The notes: a model not told the origin generated them from the letters alone. A stretch of DNA of 64,000 bases from Bicyclus anynana (GCF_947172395.1 NC_069097.1:14988142-15052141), one strand, 5' to 3'. Shown: positions 1-11,195, counted from the stretch's first letter. Numbers and translations are program-made.

Positions 1-74
1 GGTTCCTCTTTTATGTAAAAAATATTATATTATTATCATCTATATCTATACTCTTTATCTTTATATTTACTCTT

Positions 75-262
75 TACTATATACTATAAAGCTGAAGAGT
101 TTGTTTGTTTGATTGAACGCGCTTATCTCAGGAACTACTGGTCCGATTTGAATAATTCTTTCAGTGTTAGATGGCCCATTTATCAAGGAAGGCTTATATA
201 TCATCCCCGTTTTCCTACGGAAACGGGAACCACGCGGGTAAAACCATGCGGCGGCAGCTAGA
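75..262 (+). mobile_element. HEL-A Helitron-like element, full length
   Basis: Begins near ATACTATAAAGCTGAAGAG and ends in a GC-rich segment followed by CTAG (259-262), the layout shared by all HEL-A copies here. Non-coding. A GC-rich foldable 3' end plus CTRR terminus is typical of non-autonomous Helitrons; the class assignment is inference, the repeat family itself is directly visible. Confidence 0.7.
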
Positions 263-651
263 ATTTTTATATTTCCCAAACTTGTAAAAACAGTGGCTCT
301 AACGAACTTGCATTACTTTTTAAGAATTAAAATACAAGGAACTAATAATTATGGATTTTATTTGATATTTGCAAAATACATTACTGTACGACTTCCTAGA
401 AATAAAAATCTACAAACAAAAGCCGTTATCAAAAACAGTCATCTATGCTTTTTGCTAGGATGGCACATTATATATGCTGTTTCTAATTTTGGTTACAATG
501 TTTTTGCCACACAATGTCGTATTAAAATGATGGATAGAGACATTCATCATGTCGCCATGACACTGGGAAGGAAACTTTGGAATTGTTTCGTGTGTGGACT
601 TTTTATATTGTGATGTAATAACTCTATGAAAAATTATATATTATTGGGCCT

Positions 652-676
652 CATTTATTTATTTATTTATTTATTT
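652..676. repeat. ATTT tetranucleotide microsatellite
   Basis: About six uninterrupted units of ATTT, read directly. Confidence 0.9.
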
Positions 677-1059
677 GTAATGCCAATAATGACAGCAGAA
701 AACATTATATATAAGTGAGTTACAAAATTCTTGAACTACTGCAGCCATCTTTTACAGGCATTCACAACACTGCAGAGTCCGGTTAAATACTTGAAGTAAA
801 AGATTAACCTACAATCTAAAATAATTTACCAAAAATTTACAATAATAATAAAAATAAAATAAAATAATTAAAATGTCAAAATCAAGAAAGTTTACAATAT
901 TAATTGAAATGTCAAAATCAAGAAAGTTAACAAGTGTCAAAATCAAATAGGTATGTCATTAATTGAGTTTAAGAAAGGAATGTCATTAGTTAAAATTTAA
1001 AATAAATGTCACTTCATAAGGCATAAGGTTAGGCACAATTTTATAGTATTTCTAAAAAA

Positions 1060-1145
1060 CTATTATAGTATTTTGATTACAAACTATAATAGAAAAATTG
1101 GGATAAATTACTAACAAACGGTTAGTAATTTACTCCAATTTTTCT
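1060..1145. repeat. Two adjacent inverted repeats
   Basis: A 10-bp perfect pair (1060-1069 with 1083-1092) abuts a 25-bp pair with two mismatches (1091-1115 with 1121-1145, loop AAACG). No known terminal sequence of a mobile family was recognised. Confidence 0.75.
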
Positions 1146-1816
1146 CCATGTACTTATCAAAAATAGGTTAGGGCGGGGGTAGAGGCGTGCCAACACGTCT
1201 GTGCCAAAAATATTTTCCATCTCGGCAAACATGTTTGGAAAAACAATCTGATCGAAGTTATAGCCGGAAATTAAAGTGGATTTGTTGGAATTATTAATAA
1301 CCCAATTTTCACAGAAGTATTAAAGCCAGCGTATGTCTGAAGACGTGCTGCGTATTTGTTACTATCAAACGGTATTGATATTGTTTGTACTAATATTAAG
1401 CGGAAAATAAACATTTTTTTTAAAATTCAGAATAAGCTTACGCTTGACTAAAGTCATGCCTGAAGTAAATCTATTTATTTAAAATATAAAAGATTTTTAA
1501 TATTGATATGGTCACTATAAGATGTTGTTAGATTAGCTAATTACGTAATAACTTGAAGAAGATCCCTTAATTACGTACAGAATAAAGTAATCGACTTGGT
1601 ATTACATGGATCTCACAACTTTTTACGGTAGAATTTTTTAGATTTGAATTTAGATTGCGAGAATTGCTACATTTTACAAGTGTTTCATGCCTTTGTTTTT
1701 GACACAACAGGGCGGTTACTGTGATTTTTTGGAAGAAAGGAACTTCCAATATTCTATTAATATTGACATATTTTTTGACCAAAAAATAAAACTATATTTT
1801 TTGTTACAGACAAACA

Positions 1817-1858
1817 ATGGAAATGCAAGAAAAACAACTCAAACACGCAAGCAAATAA
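1817..1858 (+). promoter_or_regulatory. Short upstream ORF in the 5' leader of the first exon
   Basis: ATG at 1817 (and a second at 1823) opens a 13-codon frame ending in TAA at 1856-1858. If the acceptor at 1809 is used, scanning ribosomes would meet it before the main start. Regulatory effect is inference. Confidence 0.4.
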
Positions 1859-1936
1859 GATACCATGGCGGCAAACGCAATACTCACTGTACAATGTCAA
1901 CGACCGACCAAACACCAGATTCCGACCAAATTAAAA

Positions 1937-2315
1937 ATGAACAGTATCCCTACTAACGTCATAGCAACAGTGATACTGCTCGCATCGTTGCCTTATATAT
2001 CCACCCTCAATCTCCCGAGTGGTGATCCAGCTCCGGGACGTTCACCAGGACCACCTTTCAATGAAAAATCAGAGAGCAATATAGAAGTGCCAGTCGAAGA
2101 ACCAGTTTACGACGAAATGACGACCACCGACGAAGTTCCGACGACAGTTAGTGAAGCGAGTGTGAGTGAGACAACCGATGCGTGTTCGTACGCACTGGTG
2201 CCGAGTGACAGTGACGACATTGTGACATTGAGTGAACGAAACAGTGACGTCAACTTGTCGGTCAGTCATTCGGTGTTTGATAGTGAGGAGCTTGTGAAAG
2301 GAGTCGTTTATGAAG
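1937..2315 (+). CDS. First coding exon of an unrecognised secreted or membrane protein
   Basis: The exon runs from about 1810 (after TTGTTACAG) to 2315, where GAAG is followed by the donor GTAAGT; the frame leaves in phase 1. I chose the ATG at 1937 because it gives a classical signal peptide: a short N-region, a hydrophobic core VIATVILLASLPYI and a small-residue cleavage region. An in-frame ATG at 1865 in a strong context (ACCATGG) would add 24 residues and turn the segment into a signal anchor. A 13-codon upstream ORF (1817-1858) in the same frame ends 6 bp before the 1865 ATG. After the signal the protein is Pro-rich (DPAPGRSPGPP), then acidic and rich in Ser, Thr, Val and Glu with a single Cys, as in extracellular stalk regions. 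No catalytic motif is visible. Downstream exons were not identified. Base composition is clearly GC-richer than its surroundings. Function unknown. Confidence 0.65.
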
Positions 2316-2383
2316 GTAAGTTTGTAGTAATTATGTTTCATTTAAATGACGATGGATAATAATTTCATTACACGGTACAAAGT

Positions 2384-2691
2384 CGTCGTCATCAACCCAT
2401 ATTCGGCTCACTGCTGAGCTCGAGTCTCCTCTCAGAATGAGAGGGATAAGGCCAATAGTCCACCACGCTGGCGCAATGCGGATTGGCAGACTTTACACAC
2501 GCAGAGAATTAAGATAATTCTCTGGTATGCAGGTTTCCTCACGATGTTTTCCTTCACCGATTGAGACACGTGATAATTAATTTCTTAAAATGCACACAAC
2601 TGTAAAGTTGGAGGTGCATGTGCACCGGATTCGAACCCACACCTTCCGGAATTAGAGGCAGAGGTCATATCCACTGGGCTATCACGGCTCT
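2384..2691 (-). mobile_element. SINE-A, full length with 8-bp target duplication
   Basis: On the minus strand it reads from a tRNA-like head (box A region TAGCCCAGTGGATATGAC, box B GGGTTCGAATCC) to the conserved end that reads CGAATATGGGTTGATGACGA. TACAAAGT flanks it at 2376-2383 and 2692-2699. It lies just inside the intron that follows the first coding exon. Confidence 0.85.
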
Positions 2692-2699
2692 TACAAAGT

Positions 2700-4282
2700 A
2701 CCTAAGCCTTTTTTGCGATGTTTCACTGTTTTTTGAATCTAAGTCAAGTGGAAGATACATCAATTAAGTATTTAAAATTAAATGTAGTAACCAATAAATA
2801 AATGAATTATCAAAAATTAGTTTGATAAGTACTTATCTGTAGTAAGTATACTTTCTTTTTAAGTTTATCTGCACAGTTTTACGAGGATTTCTAAAAAAAG
2901 TAAGTTGATACAAGTACTTTATACCGTTACCTTATTTATCAAAATCATAATTATCAAAATACAGGCTCATATATATATTTTTTTATATCAACATTCAGCT
3001 CTCGTTAAAAAAAACATATAATTAATTGCAAGCTAACATTCAGGTAGGATGACATCTGTCTTTGTAATAGAACGTACGACAATATACTTGCTCGTTTAAA
3101 CTTTGGACATTTTATATTTTTATCGAAATTGAGTTTTCCATTGTATTGTCAGTACGTGTCCAGGAACTAAAGAGGAGTTATGTGCGAACGAGTACTTTAG
3201 ACTGTTGAAATTCCAACATTGTCTGAACATCATTGTACAATCGGGCACAAAATAATAGACTACGACCTGCGACAGCCAGACACACCTCATTTTTGACGGG
3301 ACAACGTCTTATAATTCGATGGAGCTGCAAACTCGAAAAAAAATGACGTCGTGCGTCGTTCGCTCTAGGGTTGCCAACTTTTTTTACAAGAAATAAAGTA
3401 TATTCTGGTCTATGAAGATTATTAAACAGTATTTTAGAAAAACGAACATTTTTTTTTGAGAAATGCACAAATCAGTATTTTCTTATGACGTTGTCACGTT
3501 CAACTATCGTCAGTAAAACGACTTTACAGACAACCAATTTTTTATCAAAACTGAAAGTTTGACAGCATATGCTCCTATAGTCTGTCAAGTTAGTTGATGA
3601 CACTGCCATGATATGCGGGCGACGGGGTTAAAGATTGCGGGGGTGTGAAATCGAGCGTACGGGGAAGTGAGGTTTTCATTCATCGCTACACGCCCCCCGG
3701 TCCGAGCGGACCATCGGCAGTGTTACGAACGAAGTTGCAAAGCCATACCTGTAAGTATGGTAGTTAATTATGGAGTTTTTTTTTTTTTTTTTCAATTTAT
3801 TTTATTGATAAGATATAACAATTATTTTACATATCGATACTTGACTTTGGACTTGGTTTGGACTGTGATTCTTTTTATTGATTTTGTTTGATGGGACCTA
3901 CAATCGAAGACAAGTATAAAGTGTAATTTTGTAATATTTATTTCAAAATAATCCGAAAGTCAGCATCATTGTGGTTTTGAAGTTAGCTTGGCGCCCTTTT
4001 CACATAATCTATCTTGACTTAAAAATAATGAGGTCAAAGATGTAGTCTGCATTTTTATTATGTTGAAAAATAAATTAATTTTAAAATTATAGCTTTGTAA
4101 TGTCTTTGGCGAAGATTTTTAGCGAAGAAATGCTAAGAATCAGACTATTGGAGACATGATTTCTCAAAATATACCGTAGGAAATTTCAAAAAATCACGTT
4201 TTATACTTATAAGCAATGAGGTTCTGGACCCTTGAAACCTATAGTAAGTTGACAACTTTTCAGTTGTGTGCATTATGAGAAA
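2700..4282. other. No gene seen; probable intron or old repeats
   Basis: AT-rich, no supported reading frame. 3180-3720 is more GC-balanced, with phrases that look like old dispersed repeat sequence, and a GC-rich patch (3610-3730) is followed by a donor-like ACCTGTAAGTATGG at 3745-3758. That donor could mark an untranslated exon, but no acceptor or promoter supports it. A run of about 20 T lies at 3777-3793. Confidence 0.35.
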
Positions 4283-4481
4283 CTAGCTGACGCTGCGAGG
4301 CTTCACTCGCGTGGTTCCCGTTCCCGAAGTAATACGAGGATAATATATAGCCTTTAACCTTCCTCAATAAATGGGCTATCTAACACTGAAAGAAATTTTC
4401 AAATCAGACCAGTAGTTCCAGAGATTAGCGCGTTCAACCAAACAAACAAACAATCTCTTAGGCTTTATAATATTAGTATAG
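4283..4481 (-). mobile_element. HEL-A Helitron-like element
   Basis: Starts with CTAG (the element's 3' end on the minus strand), then a GC-rich CACTCGCGTGGTTCCCGTTC segment, and ends near TTTATAATATTAGTATAG. Same design as the 75-262 copy, opposite orientation. Confidence 0.7.
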
Positions 4482-4618
4482 TTACACAATCTTTTTCCTA
4501 CTTCTCATTTATGTCTTTAATTATTTTAATAGTGACACAAGGTAAAGGAAGCCCATAAAATTGTGAACTTAAATAAATATTCCAAAATAAAATTAATAAT
4601 TATTAGTATAGATTAAAT

Positions 4619-4763
4619 ATCACGTATCTCAAACGGTGAAGGAAAAACACTGTGAGGAAATTCGCATTGGGCCAGCATTGTGGACTATTGGCCTATTCTG
4701 AAAGGAGACTCGAGCTCAGCAGTGAGCCGAATAAGGTTGATAATGATGATGATGATGATGATG
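4619..4763 (+). mobile_element. SINE-A, 3' fragment with ATG-repeat tail
   Basis: Begins at ATCACGTATCTCAAACGG, lacks the tRNA-like head, has an internal deletion, and ends in TTGATAATGATGATGATG. The repeating tail marks the 3' end of the family. Confidence 0.8.
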
Positions 4764-5050
4764 AAAATGTTGCATGTCTAGCCATCGCAAGCATTCGTTC
4801 TATACAATCATTAATGTTCAAACGAGCCACGTTTCAATACAATTTGCGATTCAAAGCGCAGGTCGGAGCGCTGATTAATAATTCCCTTTGGATCATGCCG
4901 CTCGTTGACAACCGGTTAATTCTAGTCCTTGAGACCACCGGCTAATGTCTTCAATAATCAAGAATAAATGACTTGACGGTTGACAGACGGCCTCATGTAT
5001 AAGCATAGGCTTATAATTATTGCTATAAAAAATTATCATTTTATTAAATA

Positions 5051-5205
5051 CTAGCTGATGCCACGCGGTATCACCCGCGTGGTTCCCGCTCCAGTAGGAA
5101 TACGGGGATAATATATAGCCTATATTTTCCTCAATAAATAAACCTAAGATAGCGCATTCAAAGAAACAAACGAACAAACTCTTCAGCTTTATAATATCAG
5201 TATAG
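5051..5205 (-). mobile_element. HEL-A copy with internal deletion
   Basis: CTAGCTGATGCCACGCGG terminus and CTTTATAATATCAGTATAG end are both present, but the middle part around the GGGCTATCTAACACTGAAAG consensus is lost, giving about 155 bp rather than about 200. Confidence 0.65.
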
Positions 5206-5421
5206 AAGTATAGAATAAAGCGGTCTTCAACTCTGTTTTCACCTAAGAAAATTAATAATTATGTTGATAATAAACTCCTCTATCTCCCAGTGAAAGCCCT
5301 TTTGAAATCGGTTCATACGTTCCAGAGATAAGTCCGGATAAACAGAGAGACAAGATAAAAATTTAAATTTCGTTTGTGTTTTGATGTCGTGTAAATAACT
5401 ATAAGCAATTTTGACAATTTT

Positions 5422-5490
5422 GACGGCCTCCGTGGCGCAGTGGTATGCGCGGTGGATTTACAAAAAGGGAGGTCCTGGGTTCGATCCCAA
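5422..5490 (+). mobile_element. SINE-B head fragment (tRNA-like)
   Basis: Reads GGCCTCCGTGGCGCAGTGG then CCTGGGTTCGATCCC, the box A and box B part of SINE-B. The body is absent, so it resembles an isolated tRNA gene but lacks a proper acceptor stem. Confidence 0.75.
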
Positions 5491-5723
5491 TTTTCACCAA
5501 TTATTATTATCAATGACTTTAGCGCTAACGGAAAGACGAAGAGAGTTTTAAAAACAAAACTGTAGCTTTATAAGCCTGTTATACACGAAATATGTTGACC
5601 ATCTCCTAAGCTACAGTTAATTCGTAGCACACACACTGATTACTGTCTTAACTACATCAGTCTCATGTTTATTCAGACAAGCTCGCGGGTCACGCCTCGA
5701 CACGTCATGATAAACACGTTCTG

Positions 5724-5893
5724 CAGGCTAATTCACTATCTTTGACGTATGCTAGTTGACATTTACGAAATTGAGGTTCTATGTAACAATCGTTGGTGGA
5801 TATCATACAGTAGGCAAATGACATATTTTCAATTGGTTTGATGTTTATTTTAATAGGTGGATAACAAAGACCAAAATAGTGAATAGGCCAGCT
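5724..5893 (+). mobile_element. MITE-2 element, full length (about 170 bp)
   Basis: Inverted ends: CAGGCTAATTCACTATCTTTG on the left against the complement of AAAATAGTGAATAGGCCAGC on the right. At least four more copies occur in the window (8936, 48962, 61414, 62897). Non-coding. Confidence 0.7.
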
Positions 5894-7062
5894 GATTGGG
5901 TTCTGTCGTTCGATAGAATACTTGGTTATGCGAAGTATGTTAATACCACATTCCCCCAAGTCCTGGTGCAATTACTTGAAAGTTTAGTTAGATTATGCTA
6001 CGCGATTTCTTCAGTGTATCTGTCAGTGTGTCAGATAAGAAAAAGCCTTTTAGATCGTGGCTTCTTTGGAATGTAGAGCTTCTACGCTCTACATTTCTGA
6101 AATTCTACATTTGTGAAGCTGTTGGGGTACCATTACATATATCGAAACAACACGCAATTAGAAAGAAAAGTTTCCTTGTGTGTGTGTCGATATTCGTAAA
6201 CGACGTATCTAATAAGGCACTTCGAACACTAAACTGGAACCGTGGCCGAAACAAAAAAATTAACTTAGTTTTAGTATTTTAAAAAAACAATAAAGAAAGA
6301 TTCTAATATGCTCTTGTTTTTATTCTGTTACAGATTATTTAAATTATTGATCATAAAAATAAATTTTAAATAAGAAATCTTAAGATGTTTACAACTGTGA
6401 CTTTCTAATTAAGTACATAACTTGCACGCCACGTAAATGGCAAATACACTGTGATCAATTTTCTTTACGACTACTTTACTACGTTGTAATATGTAAATAA
6501 ATAATCTTATAACTGAAGAGCATCGCAAAGCTCGGACAAGCAAACTGCAAACGGGGCCAGTACGACTGGTCGTAGCGATAAAGCTACGTTTGATTTGCTA
6601 TGAATTCTCGCGCACTGATTCTATGACAGTGAACTTGACCGGCAGGGTTATTATGTAACTCGGTGTACCACTCAAGTAATCAGTCATTTCATCGTATTTT
6701 CGTTTTTACAATTATTTATCATTGTATTTTCAACGAAATTACACAATAACCATCATTATACGTAAAATAACATTAGTATAGTAGTGGTAGTAACAAGTAT
6801 TAACGATATTTTATCAAAAAACTGGTATATACGTAATTTTGTTGAAATATTAATGTTAGATGATTGTTAAAACAAAACATCATTGCCATGATGAAAAATG
6901 GCATAGTAAAGTTAATTTCATAGAAATAATTATGTTAGATGATCACAAAAACGAAAATACGACGAAAATCGATGAAGTGACTCATTGTTTAAATGGTACT
7001 GAGATACATAAAAAGGCCGCTGGCCAGTTAGTATTGAGCGGGTAGAATGACAACTAATCTTC
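5894..7062. other. No gene seen
   Basis: AT-rich sequence with several short open frames (5995-6282, 6860-7045), none with recognisable domains or splice context. No repeat family from elsewhere in the window was recognised. Confidence 0.4.
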
Positions 7063-7074
7063 ACGATCGTTTGT

Positions 7075-7374
7075 TAGTTATCAACCCATACTTGGCTCAC
7101 TGCTGAGCTCGAGTTCCCTCTAAGAGTGAGAGGGGTTAGGGCTTAATCCACCACGCTGGCTTAATGCGTTTTGGCAGACTTCACACACGCAGAGAATTAC
7201 GAAAATCCTCTGGTATGCAGGTTTCATCATGATGTTTTCCTTCACCATTTGAGATACGTGATATTTAATTTCTAAAAATGCACACAACAGAAAAGTTGGA
7301 GGTGCATGCCCCGGACCGAAATCGAACCCACACCCGAGGCAGAGGTCATATCCACTGAGCTATTACTGCTTATT
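7075..7374 (-). mobile_element. SINE-A with 12-bp target duplication
   Basis: Full-length minus-strand copy, tRNA-like head at the right end. ACGATCGTTTGT is repeated at 7063-7074 and 7375-7386, giving exact borders. Confidence 0.85.
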
Positions 7375-7531
7375 ACGATCGTTTGTAGTTGTAGCAAATG
7401 TGGCCATAGCCCATCCATAATATTGCGACCACGGCCAACAACTACTTAGTCGTGGTCACGGCTGCCTAATGTGCGAGGTGCCTTATTATGTTTCTCTATT
7501 CGAAAACGACGTATCATGTAGTAACAGTGGT

Positions 7532-7665
7532 ATTCATAGACGTTGCAGGTGCACCCCAAGTGGTCATTCAGCCGCTGAGTGTGGAATATAACCTCTAATT
7601 GTTTTAGAATTTGACATTCAGCGGGTGAATGATCCCCTGGGGGTGCCCCTACAATGTCTATGGAT
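7532..7665. mobile_element. Foldback element, about 52-bp arms
   Basis: 7532-7583 is an imperfect inverted copy of 7613-7665 (ATTCATAGACGTTGCAGG against the complement of CCCCTACAATGTCTATGGAT), separated by about 30 bp, with mismatches in roughly one position in six. Consistent with an old foldback MITE or hairpin locus. Confidence 0.65.
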
Positions 7666-8158
7666 CTACTGTAAGATAGCAGGCGTCATAAAGTCGGCTA
7701 AGTTGGCCAGATTAGTTCATTACCCACGGCCCGACGCGCTCAAACGTGCTGCCAATAATCTTCGAGCAAAAGTTTTATTTCCAAACGATTTCGTCGAAAA
7801 CTCGGCGCTCGCTCGCGTGACCGATTATACTGGAATGGGTTATAACAACGTTCCTAGAAACACTAATTTAAATTTGATATTTACCTGTGTTTGACTTATT
7901 TCTAAGGTAAATTAGTGTTTTAGCTCCAGTTGTTATTTTCGAATCAGTCGTAATATTATAAAACTAAAGTTACAAGGTTTTATTTAACTTAAACATTTTT
8001 GTTACTTGTGTAGTAAAATTTAGTTGTAGAATATTTTAACTGACATAATTTTTTAAATTAATATCCGCATGAGCAAGATTTATGATACTCTATAGCACTG
8101 ACAATGTACTATAAACAAATTTCATATTGATTCGATATACTTTGAAATAAACAAAGTC
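7666..8158. other. No confirmed gene; small inverted repeat
   Basis: An 89-codon frame covers 7625-7894 but starts inside the foldback arm and matches no domain I know. A perfect 13-bp inverted pair (7858-7870 with 7908-7920, AAACACTAATTTA) surrounds its end. Confidence 0.4.
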
Positions 8159-8376
8159 ATCCCATATTCGGCTAACTGCTAAGCTCGAGTCTCCTCTCAG
8201 AATGAGAGGAGAGGGGTTAGGCCAATAGTCCACCACGCTAGCCCACTGCGTATTGGCAGAGTTCACAGAAGCAGATAAAAAAACTCTGGTATGCAAGTTT
8301 TCTCACGATGTTTTTCCTTCACCGTTTGAGATACGTGATATTTAATTTCTTAAAATGCACACAACTGAAAAGTGCG
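8159..8376 (-). mobile_element. SINE-A, head-truncated
   Basis: Starts with the CATATTCGGCT 3' end and continues to AACTGAAAAG, where it stops and a different tRNA-headed element begins at 8377; the SINE-A promoter part is missing. Confidence 0.8.
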
Positions 8377-8572
8377 GCGGTTTGCAACTAGGGTGTGCAT
8401 TAAAGTGTACAAATTTTTCAAAATGGGAAATTCCTTCTCCGATCTACGTTCGTAATGACTTAGGGTAGGCAAAGCATTTTTACATCTACGAAGTGCACGC
8501 TACTGCTCATAGCCCGACGCAGGATTCGAACCCAGGTCCTCGTGATCTGAAGCCATTGGGCCAACGAGGTAG
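8377..8572 (-). mobile_element. SINE-D, tRNA-headed element
   Basis: On the minus strand: ACCTCGTTGGCCCAATGGC (box A-like) then CCTGGGTTCGAATCC (box B), followed by a body unrelated to SINE-A or SINE-B. A decayed relative lies at 25435-25590. Confidence 0.6.
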
Positions 8573-8935
8573 TTTAATAAAGAAAGTTTTTCGATTTCAA
8601 ACCAAAATCCCGTGACAGTTATACAAGTATTGCTATAAATGACGGTAGGTATTTTATTTTACATGCCACCGCACAGTTAAAGCCCTCTGGGGGGTTATAA
8701 AGACCCAGAATTAAGTAGCCCTTGAATTAATAGACTTCCAAAGATTATGAGATAGTCCGGTCCTTTAGGATTACGGGATATAGGAATAAGGGTTAAATTT
8801 ATAATAGTTCTACAGACGTTCCAACTGCCAAATTGGATTTACGTTGGTAGCCCACTTTGTGACTACTAAAGTATGCTCTATATTCTCTTAACTTTATAAT
8901 TAATTCCCAGAAGTTTGAATATTATCCTTGCTTGC

Positions 8936-9105
8936 TTATGTATGGCAAATAAATCATTAAAATAAACATCAAATCATCTGAGAATTGTCATCTACCTACT
9001 ATATGACATCTACGTCATCCAGATGTCATTTGTTACGTATAATCTCAATTCCGAATTTGTCAACTAACAAACGTCAAAGTTAGTTAATTAGCCTGTAGGT
9101 GTAAT
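8936..9105 (-). mobile_element. MITE-2, decayed copy
   Basis: Carries AATAAACATCAAATCA, GTCATCCAGATGTCATTTG and AACGTCAAAGTTAGTTAATT in the order expected for the complement of the 5724-5893 and 61414-61606 copies. Confidence 0.5.
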
Positions 9106-9284
9106 CGAGCGTTCATATGAATACAGACATCTTAGGTATATCTTCGGTTACGGTTTTGATGTATGTAACATGTATTTTGAGTGACCTTTAGTGATGTGGT
9201 TGGCGGCAGAAGTACCTACATTTGCTCGCAGAGTACGTTTACCAAGCTTTGGCAACTTTGATACCAGATCCAGTGTCTAGAACT

Positions 9285-9595
9285 AACATTATCAACCCAT
9301 ATTCGGCTCACTGCTGAGCTCGAGTCTCCTCTCAGAATGAGAGCGTTTAGGCCAATAGTCCACCACGCTGGCCCAATGTGGATTGGCAGACTTCACACAC
9401 GCAGAGAATTAAGGAATTCTCTGGTATGCAGGTTTCCTCACGATGTTTTCCTTCACCGATTAAGACACGTGATATTTAATTTCTTAAAATGCACACAACT
9501 GAAAAGTTGGAGGTGCATGCCCCGGACCGGATTTGAACCCACACCCTCTGAAATAAGGTAGAGGTCATATCCACTGGGCTATCACGCCTCATCAA
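9285..9595 (-). mobile_element. SINE-A with 9-bp target duplication
   Basis: Full-length. TCTAGAACT lies at 9276-9284 and 9596-9604. Box B is slightly changed (GGGTTCAAATCC), which would weaken transcription by RNA polymerase III. Confidence 0.85.
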
Positions 9596-9605
9596 TCTAG
9601 AACTG

Positions 9606-10145
9606 CTTCTTATTAAATATAACCTAAGCATACTGGATTAATAGTTTTTAATGTTTATAGGATGATAAATATAGACCACTTAATTAAACTTTTCTGATAT
9701 ATTATTTTCATCATCACCATGTTTTTTAACGATGTTTTAAGAAAAGTATAATTAACGACATTGTTGGCACATCTGTAGAAGGTTTAACAGGGGTTAAATA
9801 GATAGGCTGACACAGCGTGACGCAAAGAATCCTTTGAAGCCGGTCAGAGTGATCATGGCACTTACGACCCCGGCTATTAATAATTGAGTTTAGTATTCAA
9901 AAGCGTTATCTAAGATTATTAATTGGTCTCGTTTCGGGACCTATCCTTAATCTATTAGCGTTATATTAGACATTCTGCCGCTTTGAACATGAAGGAGGCG
10001 TAATAAATATTGCTTATTGCGTAGAGTTCGTATAGGCTTTAAATCCCGCTATATTATTATTACTAGCGCTCCTAGTCAAGTATCTCTCTGACTTGTTCAA
10101 TAATAGTAGGTAGGGGCGGGGTAGGATAGGGTTAGGGTTTAGGTT
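9606..10145. other. No gene seen
   Basis: No reading frame or repeat family recognised. A short G-rich tract lies at 10109-10142 (GGGGCGGGGTAGGATAGGG) just before SINE-B. Confidence 0.4.
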
Positions 10146-10464
10146 TTTTATTCTATACAAGTTAGCCCTTGACTACAATCTCACCTGATGGTAAGTGATG
10201 ATGTATTTTAAAATGTTAGCGGGCTAACCTGTTAGGAGTAGGAAGAGAATCCACATCCCTTTCGGTTTCTACACGACATCGTACCGGAACGCTAAATCGC
10301 TTGGCGGTACGTCTTTTCCGGTAGGGTGGTAACTAGCCACGGTCGAATCCTCCCACCAGCCAGGACCCATTAAGAAAACCTCAATCGGCCCAGCCGGGGA
10401 TCGAACCCAGGACCTCCGTCTTGTAAATCCACCACGCCTATCACTGCGCCACGGAGGCCGTCAA
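10146..10464 (-). mobile_element. SINE-B, near full length
   Basis: Minus-strand copy from the A-rich tail (TTTTTTATTC on plus) through TACAAGTTAGCCC and CCTTTCGGTTTCTACACG to the tRNA-like head complement (GGGGATCGAACCCAGGACC, TGCGCCACGGAGGCC). Confidence 0.85.
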
Positions 10465-10542
10465 AAGAGGAGGAGCCTCTAGTTGTGTTACACTCCCGTA
10501 ACTCGGAGAGCAAATTAAGTCAACGGTCCCGGTTATTATAAA

Positions 10543-11195
10543 CTAGCTGGTTTCCGTTTCCGTAGGAATACGCGTATAATATATAGCCTATATAGCCTTC
10601 CTCGATAAGAGCTATGGAACGAAGCATAACTAATACAAAAAAAAACACAAAATCCGTCACTCCATCATCAGACAGAAAACAAAAATAATAGACGCCCTAA
10701 CCTTCGCACTTAAAGCCAAATGGAAATGGGCCGGAAATGTCGCTCGACTCACAGATGACCGCTGGACTGTCAGAATAACGAAATGGCCGGGACCTAAAGG
10801 TTCACGAAGCAGAGGCAGACATCGCTATCGGTGGGTCGACGACATTATGAATTTCACCGGCAAAAACTGGCCACAGAAGGCAAAAGACCGATCAAAATGG
10901 CAGCACCTGGAGGAGGCCTTCACCGTAAAGGGTTCTTCCTTTAAATTAAAGGAAAAAAAGAGACTTTTAATATTATAACTTACTTAAACTAAACAATTAA
11001 CAAATTCAAATACCTAGCACCTAATTAATTGTAAACTGTTAATAAGAAGAAATAAAAAGCTTTTTATTATTTTATTAATTATTATAGCCTTCCTCGATAA
11101 ACAGGCTATCTAATACTTACACAATTTTTTTTAAATCGGATCAGTAGTTCCTGAGATTAGCGCGTTCAACCAAACAAACAAACTCTTCAGCTTTT
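10543..11195 (-). mobile_element. HEL-A element split by a LINE insertion
   Basis: Left part 10543-10608 begins at CTAG; right part 11083-11195 continues the HEL-A consensus and ends near AACTCTTCAGCTTTT. The two parts join exactly if the 474-bp insert and one copy of the 18-bp duplication are removed. The GC-rich terminal stem is deleted next to CTAG. Confidence 0.8.
10609..11082 (+). pseudogene. 5'-truncated LINE, C-terminal end of the polyprotein
   Basis: The insert is flanked by an 18-bp duplication, TATAGCCTTCCTCGATAA (10591-10608 and 11083-11100). The open frame from 10634 to the TAA at 10974-10976 encodes ALTFALKAKWKWAGNVARL, then a DDRW and an RYRWVDDI-type segment, ending in LEEAFT plus a Lys-rich tail. 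This is the C-terminal signature downstream of the reverse transcriptase in lepidopteran RTE-like LINEs. An upstream frame (ATGGAACGAAGC at 10614) is joined to it through a one-base slip in an A run. An AT-rich 3' tail follows. Only the end of the element inserted, as usual for incomplete target-primed reverse transcription. Confidence 0.8.

Larger units (their letters stand above)
263..1809. other. No gene seen; upstream flank or intron of the first exon
   Basis: AT-rich sequence without a convincing reading frame. It holds an ATTT microsatellite, two adjacent inverted repeats (1060-1145) and, at its right end, a pyrimidine-rich tract leading to TTGTTACAG, the acceptor of the next exon. The 106-codon frame at 293-613 has no recognisable domain and no splice context and is not called. 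Confidence 0.5.

Noticed and set aside
293..613. 106-codon plus-strand ORF
   Set aside because: No domain, composition as in surrounding non-coding DNA, no splice or promoter support.
3178..3468. 96-codon minus-strand ORF
   Set aside because: No domain recognised and the nucleotide sequence looks like an old dispersed repeat.
5422..5490. tRNA gene
   Set aside because: Box A and B are present, but the sequence is the head of the SINE-B family found 14 times here, and no matching acceptor stem closes it.
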